Shown here piece after piece: positions 12,346-23,537 of a stretch of DNA of 64,000 nucleotides (the stretch's first letter is position 1; every line of letters starts with the position of its first letter). The notes under the pieces were generated by a model. That model saw nothing but the letters and a program-made list of their open reading frames with translations. It was not told the origin of the DNA and searched no databases. The DNA is taken from NCBI GenBank assembly GCA_033239525.1, contig BSYO01000033.1, positions 3,897,501 through 3,961,500 on the forward strand, given 5' to 3'. Position numbers and translations under genes: made by a program. The DNA is from Nepenthes gracilis (Eukaryota; Streptophyta; Magnoliopsida; Caryophyllales; Nepenthaceae).

Positions 12346-13810
12346 ATGGAACCACCGGAATATGCTCCCATCGCTCTGCTCTTTATCACCTCCCTTCTCG
12401 CTCTCCCGTCACCAATTTCATCCCAAGTATGCCAAAGATACTGCAGCAACATCCGTCTCAAGTACCCATTTGGCGCCGGCGCCGGCTGCGGACATCCCCG
12501 CTTCCAGAACTCCGTAACTTGCAGCAGCCAGAAACAGCTCATCTTCACCACCCACACAGGCTGCTACCCCATCACTGAAATAGACTACAGCAACGAAATC
12601 ATATACATCTCTGATCCCACCATGTCGACCTGCTTCTGCATGCAGCCAAGCAAAGGCTTCGGCCTAGATTGCGATGCCCCCTTCTCCTTCCATGACAGCA
12701 CCATCTTTGCTCTCCTCGGCTGCTCAGCGGCCTCTTCCCCAATCTACAGGACCAACGGCGGTGCTAATATTAATGGAGGAAACAGCACTCGTTACGTTCC
12801 TCAATGTGATAACGAGAGCACGCCCTTTTGCAGTTCTCTGTATTCTTGCCAGCCAATCAGCCAGCTTTACACGCCGATCTCTACTTGTTGCGTCTATACG
12901 CCGGTCGATCTGGGACCGTCGTTCGAAATGGATTTGCGGGAGCTGAAGTGCTTCTCGTACACGGCGGTTTACAGTTTTAGCGGGCGGGAAGACGATCCAG
13001 GGAGCTGGAAGTACGGTGTTGCGCTCCAGTATAAGTTTAATGTTGGGAATGATTATCCAAGCTTTTGTGCTGCTTGTGAGAGCAGCAATGGAGTTTGTGG
13101 GTATAGTGGTGAAGCCGATAGTTTTATCTGTAACTGTCCCAGTGGAGAGAATACCACTACAGACTGCTACTTCCAGACGTCCTGGAACCATGGATTTGGT
13201 CTTCTACCCTGGAGCAAAGGTAAGATCATGCGGCTGGAACCCATTAGATTAAGCGTTAATCAACGATGCTTATTTTATTTTATTAAAAATGATACAAAAA
13301 ATATATATTTTTAAATTCTTCAAAATATCAATATATATATTATTAAAAAATAAAATTATTATTATATATTTTTTTAATTTTTTAAAAATATTAAATCTCA
13401 ACCGATGAATACTTTATTCAATTGCTGGAGCTGCATTGTCACTTTGCAGGGAAGCCCCTGGATCATATCATTATGTTTTTTTTTTTTTTAAAAAATGATA
13501 TCAATTTATTGGTGGTTCATGTTGGTGATAGAACATAGTGCAAGTGTATTAAATAAATTTTCAGATTTTATTTAAACAGTTTAAATTTTAGGTCCCTTAA
13601 TCATATATTATGACATCAATTGTTTTGTTGATCAAATGGGCATGCTTTATTTTTTAAAGTATTATTTTTTCATAATTATTTCTTTATATGTAATATAAAG
13701 TTAGCTTATACTTAAAAACAATTGCTCTATCTTGGTGCTGAATTATTCATTCAGGAACTTGGTTGATCAACATTGCTGTGGAATTGCTTCTGGTTTGGTT
13801 CATGCATTAG
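12346..13810 (+). CDS. Kinase-less wall-associated receptor kinase-like protein (GUB_WAK_bind + WAK_assoc), two exons
   Basis: Exon 1 is 12346-13219 and exon 2 is 13755-13810. The 535-base intron begins GTAAGA and ends CATTCAG. Joining gives 309 residues and restores the tail GTWLINIAVELLLVW, which the unspliced frame lacks. The start lies in a good context (CCTCCATGGAA). Residues 1-26 form a signal peptide. About 29-100 match the galacturonan-binding domain of wall-associated kinases (CQRYC, YPFG, GCGHPRF). About 150-275 match the cysteine-rich WAK-associated C-terminal domain (CxxC, NGVCGY, FICNC). No EGF repeat and no kinase follow; the protein ends in a hydrophobic helix with almost no cytosolic tail. 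Proteins of this build exist in other plants and are thought to sit at the wall or plasma membrane; GPI anchoring is possible. Pectin binding is inferred from the family. Confidence 0.9.
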
Positions 13811-15115
13811 ATTATGAAGAGCAATGCTGCATGTCCGATGTCGAAACCGGATTGGGCTGCCACAGGTTGTCTTGATTTAAGATTTTAGACTTAGTAGTCA
13901 TTTTCATATCAAATAAAAATGATAATTCAATACCCGAAACTTACACATCGCAAATTATTAATGCAGGCATATCTGTTTCTTTGAAGAGATTGTTTTTGGC
14001 CATTTAGACCCTATTAAATGAAATGCCAAAATGGGGATAATCTTGCATCACAGATGAAATATTAAAAAGAAAAAAGCATAAAAATGGTGGAAACAAGAAT
14101 AAGATTATACAAACATGAAATATGCTTTCAAGTTGTAGGGGAAAGTTTGATGTGTGGGTAGCCACCGCTTGGAAAGTGGAGACTTTAAAAGCTTAAAGAG
14201 TATTACTGAAGCATATTAGGAATATGATTCCTCCTTTCGAAGCACCAAGAAAGAATCACTTTATATATATATATATATATACCCTAATGATGGTATTTTT
14301 AGTTTCATCTACATTGGCAATGGAGAATAAATAATCAATTTTTTTTTAAAAAAAAGTCAAATTAGAGATTAAGTAAAAATAAATAAAGTTAGTTTTTGAT
14401 ATTTTCTTATGTGTATATTCATTCGTTATTGGGCTTACAAGAAGTCTAGTAAAACCTATAACTTATTTCTTTGATCGAATCTTGTTTAAACGTCAATCGA
14501 TCTATTAGTCACTACTTTGTCATTGTTACAAGGGCGAGATGAGTTGTACCTACCACAAGAGGGACATGCTAGTGTGATGAGATTCGTTGGTGAAGTCAAG
14601 TTAATTTTAGAGCACCATACCCTACAAGTAATGAGAAGGCCACGTAGAGTAAAAGAAATGTCTATGTTATCACACTTTTTAACTTCCAAAGATGCCTGAA
14701 GGACAAATAGGCACAGCAGGGTAACAATTGGGCATCGAATTCTCTTTTAACCAAGGGACAGAAGACAGTCATCTCAATACACTTCACAATTTACTAGCAA
14801 TGCTCGTGAGATTTGAAAAGACAATGTATATATAAAGTATCTTATATTTTGATTCAAAAACTATTAGCATTCTCACTTTTTCAGTAATTTGAAGTTTGTT
14901 TAGTTCTTTTTTTTTTTATAAGTGGTATTAAAAAGAATTATTTAGTCACTATTAAAATATTAACAAGTAAGTCTTATTAATTCATTCATACTATCGTATT
15001 CATATAGAAATATATGGATAAACTGATACCGTATTACTTAATAACATAATAAAAATATATTTCTTTATTAAATTCAAAAGGAGGGATAATGAGAAGCAAG
15101 GGAAACAATGAGGTC
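13811..15115. other. 3' flank and intergenic DNA
   Basis: The first few hundred bases probably hold the 3' untranslated region of the gene ending at 13810. A (TA)10 microsatellite lies at 14262-14281. The 14486-14699 stretch is open on both strands for about 60 codons, but neither product resembles a known family, so no gene is called. Confidence 0.4.
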
Positions 15116-15280
15116 TAGAGAGTATTGGTTGGGGGATCCTGTTCCGTGGAGTAGGATTTTTGTCCCAAATAAGAAATTTTTTTTTTTGTTTTATGGAATT
15201 TGAAAACCAGAAAAAAAATATACTTTTTTGGGACAAAATCCTGCTCTGCAGAGCAGGATCCCCCTTTCATAGAGAGTATT
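15116..15280. repeat. Flanking direct repeats (target site duplication) of the MITE
   Basis: The 11-base sequence TAGAGAGTATT is present at 15116-15126 and again at 15270-15280, immediately outside the palindromic element. Such exact flanking repeats are the footprint of transposase insertion; 9-11 bases fits Mutator-type elements best. Confidence 0.75.
15127..15269. mobile_element. Palindromic MITE, 143 bp, possible Mutator type
   Basis: The left arm (15131-15167) begins GGGGGATCCTG and ends GGATTTTTGTCCCA. The right arm (15229-15264) is its reverse complement with a few changes, beginning TGGGACAAAATCC and ending GGATCCCCC. A 61-base AT-rich spacer separates them. The outermost four or five bases on each side do not pair well. 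There is no coding capacity, so it is non-autonomous, and RNA from it would fold into a long hairpin. Confidence 0.8.
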
Positions 15281-15770
15281 TAGGAGCATTATAGTAACTC
15301 ACCTTCTTGCTTGATTCTAATCAAGTGGAATAGTACTAAATTAATTCCTATAGTCCATTCTATTTAACAATATAAGATTTTGTCCTATGAATATTTATAT
15401 TACAAGCATTTCTAGCAAGGTTCAAATTTGCATGGATCGAGTCGGGTCACTTAGATTTGTGAGGTTATGAAGTCCAAATGCCAAATTTTAGATTTTTACA
15501 ATTTGATGATTTTTTTAATGGAATACATTTTATAGGCTTTCTTACTCGTTAAAAATTTAAACTGAACGAAGCCTAAGGAGAGGCCGAAAATGCAAGAGTT
15601 CATCCAATCCAACGTACCAAGAGAACAAAAGGATTCAAATTTATTTATATATATGTTCTTGCAGAAATCATTATACAAAAGAAATAGCAGCAATAATTCA
15701 ACTGCAAGCGCAGGTTACATGCCCTGTATTTCTGTTCTTCAATCCTTCACTGAATCTGTCTTCTTGTCAA

Positions 15771-15995
15771 TCAAATTCTCCTCAAAATATTCAAGCTTTT
15801 CTCTCCATATCCACCTCCACCTGCTGCTCCACCATTAATTCTTCCTCCTAAAACCCCCTGCATGAACTCCATCACAAGACTCAAAATCGCCACCGCCACT
15901 GCCACCACCAGACCCACCCTTGCCGCCAACCCTTCAAGGACAGCCTTAATCACAGCAGTTTGTGGAACGGCCAAGCGCTTGCAGGATTTCCCAAA
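15771..15995 (-). pseudogene. Small hydrophobic-protein reading frame without an ATG start
   Basis: The minus strand is open from TTT at 15995 to the stop at 15771. It reads FGKSCKRLAVPQTAV near its start, then a hydrophobic helix LVVAVAVAILSLVMEF, and ends in a glycine-rich tail. A TATA box (TATATAAATA, 16050-16041) lies at the right distance upstream and a CT-rich leader precedes the frame, so it looks like a real transcription unit. However, the only ATG in the leader opens a two-codon frame, and the first in-frame ATG lies inside the helix. Either the start codon was lost, translation begins at a non-ATG codon such as TTG at 15974, or an upstream exon exists. I do not recognise the family. 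Confidence 0.4.
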
Positions 15996-16040
15996 TTAGC
16001 TGTTAAAACATGAAGAGAGAGATGAAGAAATGCTTTTTTG

Positions 16041-16050
16041 TATTTATATA
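16041..16050 (-). promoter_or_regulatory. TATA box upstream of the small hydrophobic frame
   Basis: Minus-strand TATATAAATA about 55 bases before the open frame. The surrounding (TA)n run makes chance occurrence possible. Confidence 0.4.
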
Positions 16051-16055
16051 TATAT

Positions 16056-18400
16056 ATTAAATTATAAAACAGTTCATCTTTTTATGAGAGAAAGAAACAG
16101 CTTAAATTAAAAAAAATAAAATAATAATTATATGTATTTCGAATCTAAATAGTTATTTGAATAGAGTCAAATTGAATCTTCGAATCTTTAAATATAAATC
16201 CTTTATACCACAACACTTAATAAGAGGTTAAAAGATATGAAATTCATTCATTAAAATATTATCCAACACTCAAATTAAAAATATTTATTTGAAATAAAAA
16301 CATTTTAAGAGGTTGAATATAAGAAAGAGTGTGTGGAGAATTAGAGGGCTTTGTTTCAAGATTTTTAGGACTTCTCAGTGTACAGAAGGTTATAGTTTTA
16401 TACTTACTTTTTTGATAATTTTTCTCCTCTTTGTTCAAGGAAAACAAATTTTTTTATAACTTTATTGTCAATCAGTATATCCTTTTTGAATATGTATGGT
16501 CGTGCATTAATTGAAGAGTTACATTTATTGAAAACTAAATGGTTCAACCGTTACATAAACTTTGAGTTTAATATTTCTCCATTAGGCTCATTGACTATTG
16601 ACCTAATTTGACCGTTTATCTCTCGATTCATGTAATCATTTGTCAAAATTAACCATTTAATATTATTAATCGATTAACTATTCAATAGCTTGGTCTTTTA
16701 TATTACCAGTACTACAACCATTAAGCTATTCTGATATTTGATTGCTCGGTCGGTTTACTTTCTGACACGGGTTTAACAATTTGATTGTTCCATCTCTATT
16801 CATGAGTTTTTGTTTATGGGCCCTATAAGTTAGCTAGACAGGTTAATTTGATCTTAGACATGTCCAACACTGGCCCTCATGTTTAGGTGTTAAACTCAAG
16901 TTTTGAGCATGTTGAAATAGAAATTTAAGTGATTTGCTTTGAACGTTGTTCGAATGATCATTTTTTGTGGAATCTTAATCAATGCATATTAATAGCTTAT
17001 TGGTTTTGTCAATCAGAGCCTAATTATCTGTTTTATTGACTATGATGATTCAACTATTTGACCACTCTTCTTTACTTCAAGGCGCACTGTTTTTTAGCTC
17101 ATATTTTGGTTATAAAAGGAATTGCTCTTATTTGATTTTCAACCAAATCCCAAGTCTTAGCAACTGATAGAGTTTCTATTTAATTTTTAACCAAATCCAA
17201 AGTTTTAATATCCGATGGAGTTCGTTATATTTGGTAAATCTAAAGAAAAAGCTTTCTTGAATACTTTTATATTTTTTTGAAAGGTATTTATGAAATCTAC
17301 CTTAGTTATCCTATTTTATATGAAAAATCATCTTGATTTTTTTTTTTAACAATATCTTAAATCAAAGTTATTTTCCTGTTAGATGGCTACTTTTGATGCC
17401 CTTCACCATTCGCTGTGAAGGCTCCAGGTCCATGCTTATTTGTTAAGGGGATCACCCCCATTCAATGTCTCTTAGCTCTAGTGCGATGACATATTTGTCA
17501 CCTTAATATTAACTAGCTAGAGCCAATGGATTCGATGTTGAATTTAAAAGAGATGGTGAACATTCTAGACGCTCTAGTTGTTCTGCTTCCAATTGTTAAA
17601 TCACCTTTATTTTTTTTTTTTCTGTTTTCCTTCAAGCTAAATGACTTTTTAAAGTTTTTTATATAAAAAATGCATCTTATATATGAGCATATCCTTAAAT
17701 AAAAGAGAATTTTTTATTTTCATATTCATGTCGCAGTTCTTAATTTGTGCTTTTCATATTTTTAAACTTATATATATTTGTATGAGATTATAAATTGTCA
17801 AAAATTTAAATTAATAAACTATCAAAATGAAAAATCTTTTCAGTTATTTATCCTCGATATCTCAACATTCTCAAGATTCTAACTTGGTAAAAATTTAATC
17901 AATCGACATTCTAAAATTTTTGTTTTCTGATAATTTAAATTCCTGACAGCTCAATTTTCTAACAGTCTACCCTTCTTATAAGTTGAGATCCTTAAGTAAA
18001 AGAATTAGAATTCCAAGTTATCACAGTCAACAGAACTGTTCATTAAGGCAAATGAACTTCCGGATTGTAATTTCAGTAACTTTCTTAATGACATTAAAGC
18101 CATTATTATTTCTATAACTGAAATGACACATTAACAATGCATTTAATGTCATGATAAGCAGTTTCTTATTTGCGCCATATTTGAATCATTTCGTTTTGGT
18201 TTGTAAAAAGGGAGAAAGATTTGACATCAACTGAGTAACGTCGTTTGAATTAGTTTTGCATTCAAAATACATTGTTTTTAATTTCAATTATCTTTTCAAA
18301 TTTTAACATTTTTCACTCTCTTCTTAAACCTAAATGTGTGTTCTTCTTCACTTGACATCAAAGCATCAACATTCTAAATTCGCATAGCTCCTTGAAGTGC
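16056..18400. other. Intergenic or decayed LTR/leader of the older gypsy element
   Basis: No open frame of note. Because a + strand antisense-type gypsy gene starts near 18405, the region just left of it may be the leader and 3' LTR of that older element. Around 18095-18180 the sequence vaguely resembles the leader of the related gene at 23.5-23.7 kb (a GCATTTAATG segment), but no LTR end could be fixed. Confidence 0.35.
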
Positions 18401-18404
18401 TTCA

Positions 18405-18890
18405 AAGAATGTTGCCGACACTACTTCTTGTCTAACCATAGATGATGTATTGAATATTTATAATCGGTATAATATTTCTTTTGCCATCCTCTTTCAGGTC
18501 TATTCATTTAAATAAAAAGTTCACTCTCCAAGAGATGGTTTCATCACTATCTATAAAGCCTATCTAAAGAATGGTATTTGGATTTCCTTTGCAAAGGAAT
18601 TTGTAGAAATATTGAAAAACCCTTAAGGTTTCAAACACTCATCTTCATTCCAATTCTATTAAATATATTGTAACATTGTGTGTCATTTTTCATCAATGGA
18701 GTCTTCGATTTAATGTCCATATGATTAAAGTAACCTTTCACTTTAATTAAGAGAGTGATTAGATTTTTCTAACTCCCAGGAAGGGATTCAAAATAAGTGA
18801 TGGAAACCTAGATTTTGTGAAGAATTGAAAAAAAGGTTTTTTTCATCATAGTTTTCAATAATTGGATCTTATCAAAATAAATAGAGTGAC
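18405..18890 (+). pseudogene. Antisense-type gypsy ORF (Transposase_28-like) remnant, left part, split by an insertion
   Basis: Plus-strand frames can be laid residue by residue against the minus-strand protein at 23416-22805. Matching pieces are LTIDDVLNIYNRYNI (TLDKLAKIRARYRI in the other copy), PRDGFITIYKAYLKNG (PQDGFITVYEVHLKGG), then IKVTFHFN, FLTPRKGF and KKRFFF. Several stops and frameshifts break it. The family is the extra gene carried, usually antisense to gag-pol, by Tat-lineage gypsy elements and listed as a putative gypsy-type transposon protein. The reading frame stops exactly where the LTR at 18891 begins, and a likely continuation is found after 25050. The host element therefore lay in the minus orientation and is older than the insertion. 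Confidence 0.75.
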
Positions 18891-19958
18891 TGTTGGGCCT
18901 CAATATAAGGGCCCATAAAAGCATGGCCCAAAGGAAAGGCCCAAAGATGCGCTCGCGGGCCAAGAAGGCTAGACAACCCGAGAGGCCCAAAACGGAGGCC
19001 AATATCCCAGAGGCCAAAGCCACAGCAGAAGTCCGAGAGGACCTGTCAGCTCACAAGGAGGCTCAAGGACATTGCTAACGACATCCAGACATAAGAACAA
19101 GAAGAAGCCCGAGAATCCCAAAAGTCTTGCCAAATCTCAGATCAGTCCGAGAAGTCAAAAAGAGACACGAGGACTCTCCTCAAAGGATCCTCCGAGAGCT
19201 GCCTTCTCCAATGAGTCCGCGGACCCACAAAGTAACAAGGAACGTCACACAAGGACGAGGACTGCCCCATACACGGCCGAGAACGCCAGCTAGGCAACTT
19301 CGCCGATTCCCAAGAAACTCCGCAACCACCGCGCGCCGCCGTCTAAACACGGCACACTGGTCAAATCAAGATCGACGCTAGACCTTACGCTGCCGCACGC
19401 CCCAGCCTACCCAATGGCGCCAGCCGCGTGCTCTTTCACATACGTCAGCAGCATTAAATGGAGTCAATGGGACAGTGGGCAGCCTCTCAGCCACCCACTA
19501 ACTGCCACGTGTCTCTCCCCCAACGGCACGTTTTCTCTTATAAATACTCAGCAAAGGTTCTCAAGAGGGGATCTTTTCTCGGCCCATTCCTTTCCACTCT
19601 CTCCAGAGGAAAAACTCATCTTTCCAAGTCATCCCTGACACAAAGGAAGAAGACCTAGGCGCTTCTTTAGCACTTTTCACCTCCCTTCTCAACAAGAGAG
19701 AACAAAGGAGTGACAAAACTTTCCAATGAGTAAAGCTCTTAAGGAGAGAAATACAAAACAAGAGACAAGGAATGAATGTACCTAAATATTTGTACTTTGT
19801 AAAGACTTTCATCTAAATAGTGAAGTATTTCTAAACGCCCAGAGCCTCGTGATTTTTTCCTCATTTAAAAGGAGATTTTTCACGTAAAAATCTCTCTCTA
19901 CAACTCTAAATCTCAAACACTTGTGTTGCACGTGGACTCCGAGTCCCGAAACGCAACA
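18891..19958 (+). repeat. 5' LTR of the Tat-like element
   Basis: 1068 bp, starting TGTTG and ending CAACA, a perfect short terminal inverted repeat. It is far more GC-rich than its flanks. It contains a TATA box at 19538-19546 and ends directly before the primer site. The 3' copy is colinear over its whole length. Confidence 0.93.
19538..19546 (+). promoter_or_regulatory. TATA box of the 5' LTR
   Basis: TTATAAATA, followed in both LTRs by ACTCAGCAAAGG. The 3' LTR has CTATAAATA at the equivalent place (24623-24631). It marks the U3/R boundary some 30 bases downstream. Confidence 0.7.
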
Positions 19959-19959
19959 T

Positions 19960-19974
19960 TGGCGCCGTCTGTGG
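19960..19974 (+). other. Primer binding site
   Basis: TGGCGCCGTCTGTGG starts one base after the LTR. The first nine bases are complementary to the 3' end of plant tRNA-Asp (…ACGGCGCCA). The same word occurs at 61246 in the other Tat-like element. Confidence 0.75.
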
Positions 19975-20025
19975 AAAGCTGACAAAAGGCTCACGAGCTT
20001 TTCCCCTCTTAGAACAACCAACACC

Positions 20026-20990
20026 ATGAGGATGATAAGTAGACAAGACAATACGTCCACCCGGGAGGAGGAGCGCTATGACAGGTGCCTCCCATCGGGT
20101 GGCAAGATGAGTGGCGGCCCCTGTACTAGCGTGCGCAAGCTAGTGTAGAAGGTGAACAGCCTTTCAAGAGCCGTCCGTACCCTCCGAGAGAAGGTGGACA
20201 AGCAGTCCACGGGCACGCGCCCCGAAAGCCCGTGTCCAGCAGCGCCCCAGAGGCGACAAGCGACACGGGCTCTTGGCGAGTTGAGGGACTACCTCAACAG
20301 AAAGAAGTCCATGAGCCAAGTCCCGACGAAGAAGGGGCTCAAGAGGCTCTGAAAAAAGGTCTTCGGGCCCAAAATTAACGAAACAAGCCAGCCGGAAGGA
20401 CGAGAAGACCCCCTGTCCCCAAGGACAGGGGAAGGAAAAAGGAGGGCGAATGCCCAAATGAAGACCCAAGGATTGTCTAGGCAAAATAATCCCGAACGGT
20501 TGGTCCTTGGAGGAGAGAGGCCATCAGGCCCGCCGGCCTCACTGAGTCCCTCACCAACATCCTGAGGCAGATCAGGGACGAAGAGTTCCTAAGATGGCCC
20601 AAGGCGTTGAAGAATCCAGAAGGAGGCGACCAGTGGGAGTACTGCCATTACCACTGCAGCCACGACCATGACACCAAGGACTGCAGGAAGCTCCAGGTGA
20701 AAATCGAGCGGCTGGTAATGGAAGGCTATCTCGACCACTTCTTGCCACGACCCAGGCATGGCCCCGGAACAGCAGGACGCACCTGATCGCGCCGCTCAAA
20801 GGGTAAGGCCATTATGGGCACGGAGCACGACTGACCACCCGCTTGGGGCGCCAATACCGGTGAGGCCAGCCCCAAACGTAACTATCGGAAGGACCAAGGG
20901 AACGGTGAAAGAGGAGCATGAAGGTACAAGCGTGCGGACTGATGTAACCAAGAGATCTAAAAAAGGCCCTGGAGGCCACTCAATGTAAAA
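20026..20990 (+). pseudogene. Deleted gag of the Tat-like element
   Basis: An ATG at 20026 opens a frame that reads through one internal TAG (20146-20148) to 20352 and includes ELRDYLNRKKS, matching ELRDYLNSKRS in the gag at 61.8 kb. The capsid core found in that element (62.0-62.4 kb) is absent here. After a gap the C-terminal nucleocapsid part appears at about 20535-20785: DEEFLRWPKALKNP, then the zinc knuckle YCHYHCSHDHDTKDC and KIERLVMEGYLDHFL. A middle deletion therefore removed the particle-forming part. The nucleocapsid may still be translated from a separate start, but no good ATG stands before it. Confidence 0.8.
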
Positions 20991-21000
20991 TGTGTACATC

Positions 21001-21006
21001 AATAAA
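21001..21006 (+). terminator. Internal polyadenylation signal (AATAAA)
   Basis: AATAAA follows the gag remnant and a T-rich stretch. It could end a short sense transcript before the convergent antisense gene whose stop is at 21411. Support is from position only. Confidence 0.35.
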
Positions 21007-21410
21007 AACGTCCCTTCATTATGTCTATTATAAAGTGTTCTCATGCTCCCTCATCAACAATGAAGCAACTCGCAGCATAAGGAAAAAACTCGGCAGTAGC
21101 CGAGCGGCCCCAGAGGTTGAACTTCAACACCGAAAAGCCTGAAAGGTCGAAAGGTTGAAAAGCTAGAAGATCCTAAAATGATCACATGCTCAAAACCCGA
21201 AAAGTTAAAAGGCCAAGGATCTTAAAGAGATCACACACTCAAAGCTAAGAGTAAGGCGATGTGCATCACGCCGTAAAAAAAAAGGGGGGGGACACTCGTA
21301 CAAACAAGACAAAAAGAAAAGTCCAAAGCCTTGACGCAGAAAGGACAAGTCTTATTCATAAAGATGAGCTTATGTACAAGTGTGACAAGATAAGAAAAAG
21401 AAACAAAATG

Positions 21411-23416
21411 TCAAGGGGGCGCCACTTGACTCCCTTCTCCTTGAGCCTCTTGAGCTCCTGAAGATCCAGCCTGGTCGGCCGGAACTGGCTCCTCGTGCGT
21501 AAGAGGTTCACCTTCAGGCCCTGCCCGAGGAGGCCCAGGGAAAGGCCTCCGAGCAACGCCGTATAAGTCTTCTACGCTCAAGGCGCTGGCGTTCCTAGGA
21601 TCGAGGACGGCCACGGGAAATCGCGGACGGATCAGTTGCGCCACTCGGCGGCACATGCAGATGCCAACCCAGTACTTGCCGTCCAACACTGGTGCCATCT
21701 CAGCAATCTATACGGACGTCCTCAACCTCTCCTCCTGGCGAAGGATCCGATCCTGGAGGAGGCCTTGACGAAGCCGCAGGAGCTTGACAATATCCTCCAA
21801 AGAGGCAATCTTCTCTTTAGCTTCAGCCAGCTCTGCTTCCGCACGTTGCGCAGCCTCCCGGGCGGCCCTCGAAGACCCCATTTCCAAGCGGGACTGGGTG
21901 ACCTCTCCCACCAGTTCACAGAGGCCTCCAATTCAGACCCTGGAGTTATAGTAGCAAGGCTCATCAAAATACGAATAGCTAGGAGCAAGGCGAGAAAAGA
22001 AACAATGGGTTACCTTAGAAACAAGAGGATCATCCCCTGTGCCACGCTCCCCAGGGGCCTCGGACTCCTGAAGACCGCTCCCAGACACTACAGTCGTCCC
22101 CTCGGACTCGGGCTCAGCAGCTGTAAAAGGCGCCGAAGAGCCTGCCTCAAAATCAACATCCCCAAGAAACTCAGACGGTCGCTCGACTTGGACCACAATA
22201 GGGCGCTCAAAAGGATCAAGGGGCATGAGCTCGCGGACACCTGACTCCTCGACCTCTACCACCTCTCGGACCGTCTTAGCCGTCATTCCCCTCTCAGCAT
22301 CCACCATGGAGTTCCCGCCTCCTATGTCCTCGGAAGGATGATCAGTCCTGTCCGAGACGTCACTAGGCAAATCAACGGGAACTTCGAGGACAAAATCATC
22401 ACAGGGGGGCTGGACGTCCGGAAGCTCCGCAATCTGAACAATCGCCCCTGAGGACTCAGCAAGAGGATTAGCAGTGGAAGTGAAGGCGAGACCTTCAGAC
22501 CCCGAGGACTCAGGCAAAGAACCAGTCCTCGACCTCTTAAGCAGAGGAGCAGCCACATCATCATCACTCAAATCATCGATGTTAAAGTCATCATCATCAT
22601 CATCACTGGAGGGAGGCTCAACAACGGCCGCTGGAAGCCCCGAGCTCTCGGCGAGGAGGTTTTATCCAAGGCGATCAGCGGGAACCCCCGATCCTCAGTG
22701 TCCCAGCTCTCCTCCTCAATCTCTTCTTGGACTTCTCGGGAGAAGGCTGGCGAAGTCTCGGCCGGTGGTCCCCACCTGGCTTCCTCAAACTTCTTAGGGG
22801 ATAGTCAGATGTTGCGCTTGTTCAGATGAAAGCTCCCCAAATTGGCCAGCACCAAATCCGTGAACTCCTTCACACTCTCCCTATCCTCCTTCGAAGGGTA
22901 AGAGCTATACTGGCTAGCCACCTTCCCCCACTTAAAGGGAACGGCCCAATGCTCGTGAAGGCCAAGGAAGAAAAACTTATCCTTCCACCGCTTCGTGGAG
23001 TCCGGGTTACCCCCGCATATCAAAGAAAGGTCCGGGTGGGGAGTCATTATAATCCAGTCAAGGTTCTGTGTAAAGCGAAACATCACCTTGACCGTAAGGG
23101 CATTTAAGAGCTTCTTATGGCACCGTAAGAAAACGCACAAGAACACCAGATACCTTACTGCGTTAGGCTGGAGTTTGGCGAAGGGCACTCCAAGTGCCCT
23201 CATGATATCGTAAAGCTCCTCTACCACAGGAAACCGTAGCCCACCTTTGAGATGGACTTCATAAACGGTGATGAAGCCGTCCTGAGGACACCATGCCCTA
23301 TCGTGCGACTCCGAAATCATCATGGCTGTGGACTCAGAGATTCGATATCGAGCTCGAATCTTCGCAAGCTTGTCGAGTGTCACCGTGGAGGCAATCTGTC
23401 TCACTCCAGGCGCCAT
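21411..23416 (-). pseudogene. Antisense extra gene (Transposase_28-like) of the Tat-like element
   Basis: Minus-strand ATG at 23416 opens 203 codons containing CPQDGFITVYEVHLKGGLRF, LQPNAVRYLVFLCVFLRC and NPDSTKRWKDKFFFLG, the conserved N-terminal domain of the extra antisense protein of Tat elements (known for example from maize Grande). A TGA ends this at 22805, but similarity continues (SPKKFEEARWG), so it looks like a nonsense mutation. After a frameshift near 22650 an acidic, serine-rich middle part follows (SSDDDDDDF; 22571-21933). A plausible intron (GTAACC at 22013, acceptor ACTCCAG near 21940) leads to an alanine/glutamate-rich coiled coil (EAELAEAKEKIASLEDI, about 21911-21708) and a proline-rich end at 21411. 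The protein's function in these elements is unknown. Confidence 0.8.
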
Positions 23417-23529
23417 GGACGTAAAAAAAAATGGAGAAGAAACTCGAGCGAAGGAAGAACGGAAAGCCTCAACACTTAGAGGAGGAAACGAAAGCAGGCA
23501 CGAAGATGGAAAATCAGAGCAAGGAGGCG

Positions 23530-23537
23530 TTTAAATA
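23530..23537 (-). promoter_or_regulatory. TATA box of the antisense gene
   Basis: Minus strand GAGTATTTAAACG, about 115 bases before the ATG at 23416 and separated from the LTR. It implies that the antisense gene has its own promoter within the internal region. Confidence 0.55.

Noticed and set aside
12724..13191. 155-codon minus-strand frame opposite the wall-associated protein gene
   Set aside because: It is a shadow of the plus-strand coding exon with no independent support.
14262..14281. (TA)n runs as promoter elements
   Set aside because: Such runs are frequent across this AT-rich window (also 41977-41995 and 42500s) and have no gene next to them.
18808..21044. Many 60-100 codon frames within the 5' LTR and gag region
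   Set aside because: GC-rich LTR DNA is open by chance in several frames; only segments matching gag were kept.
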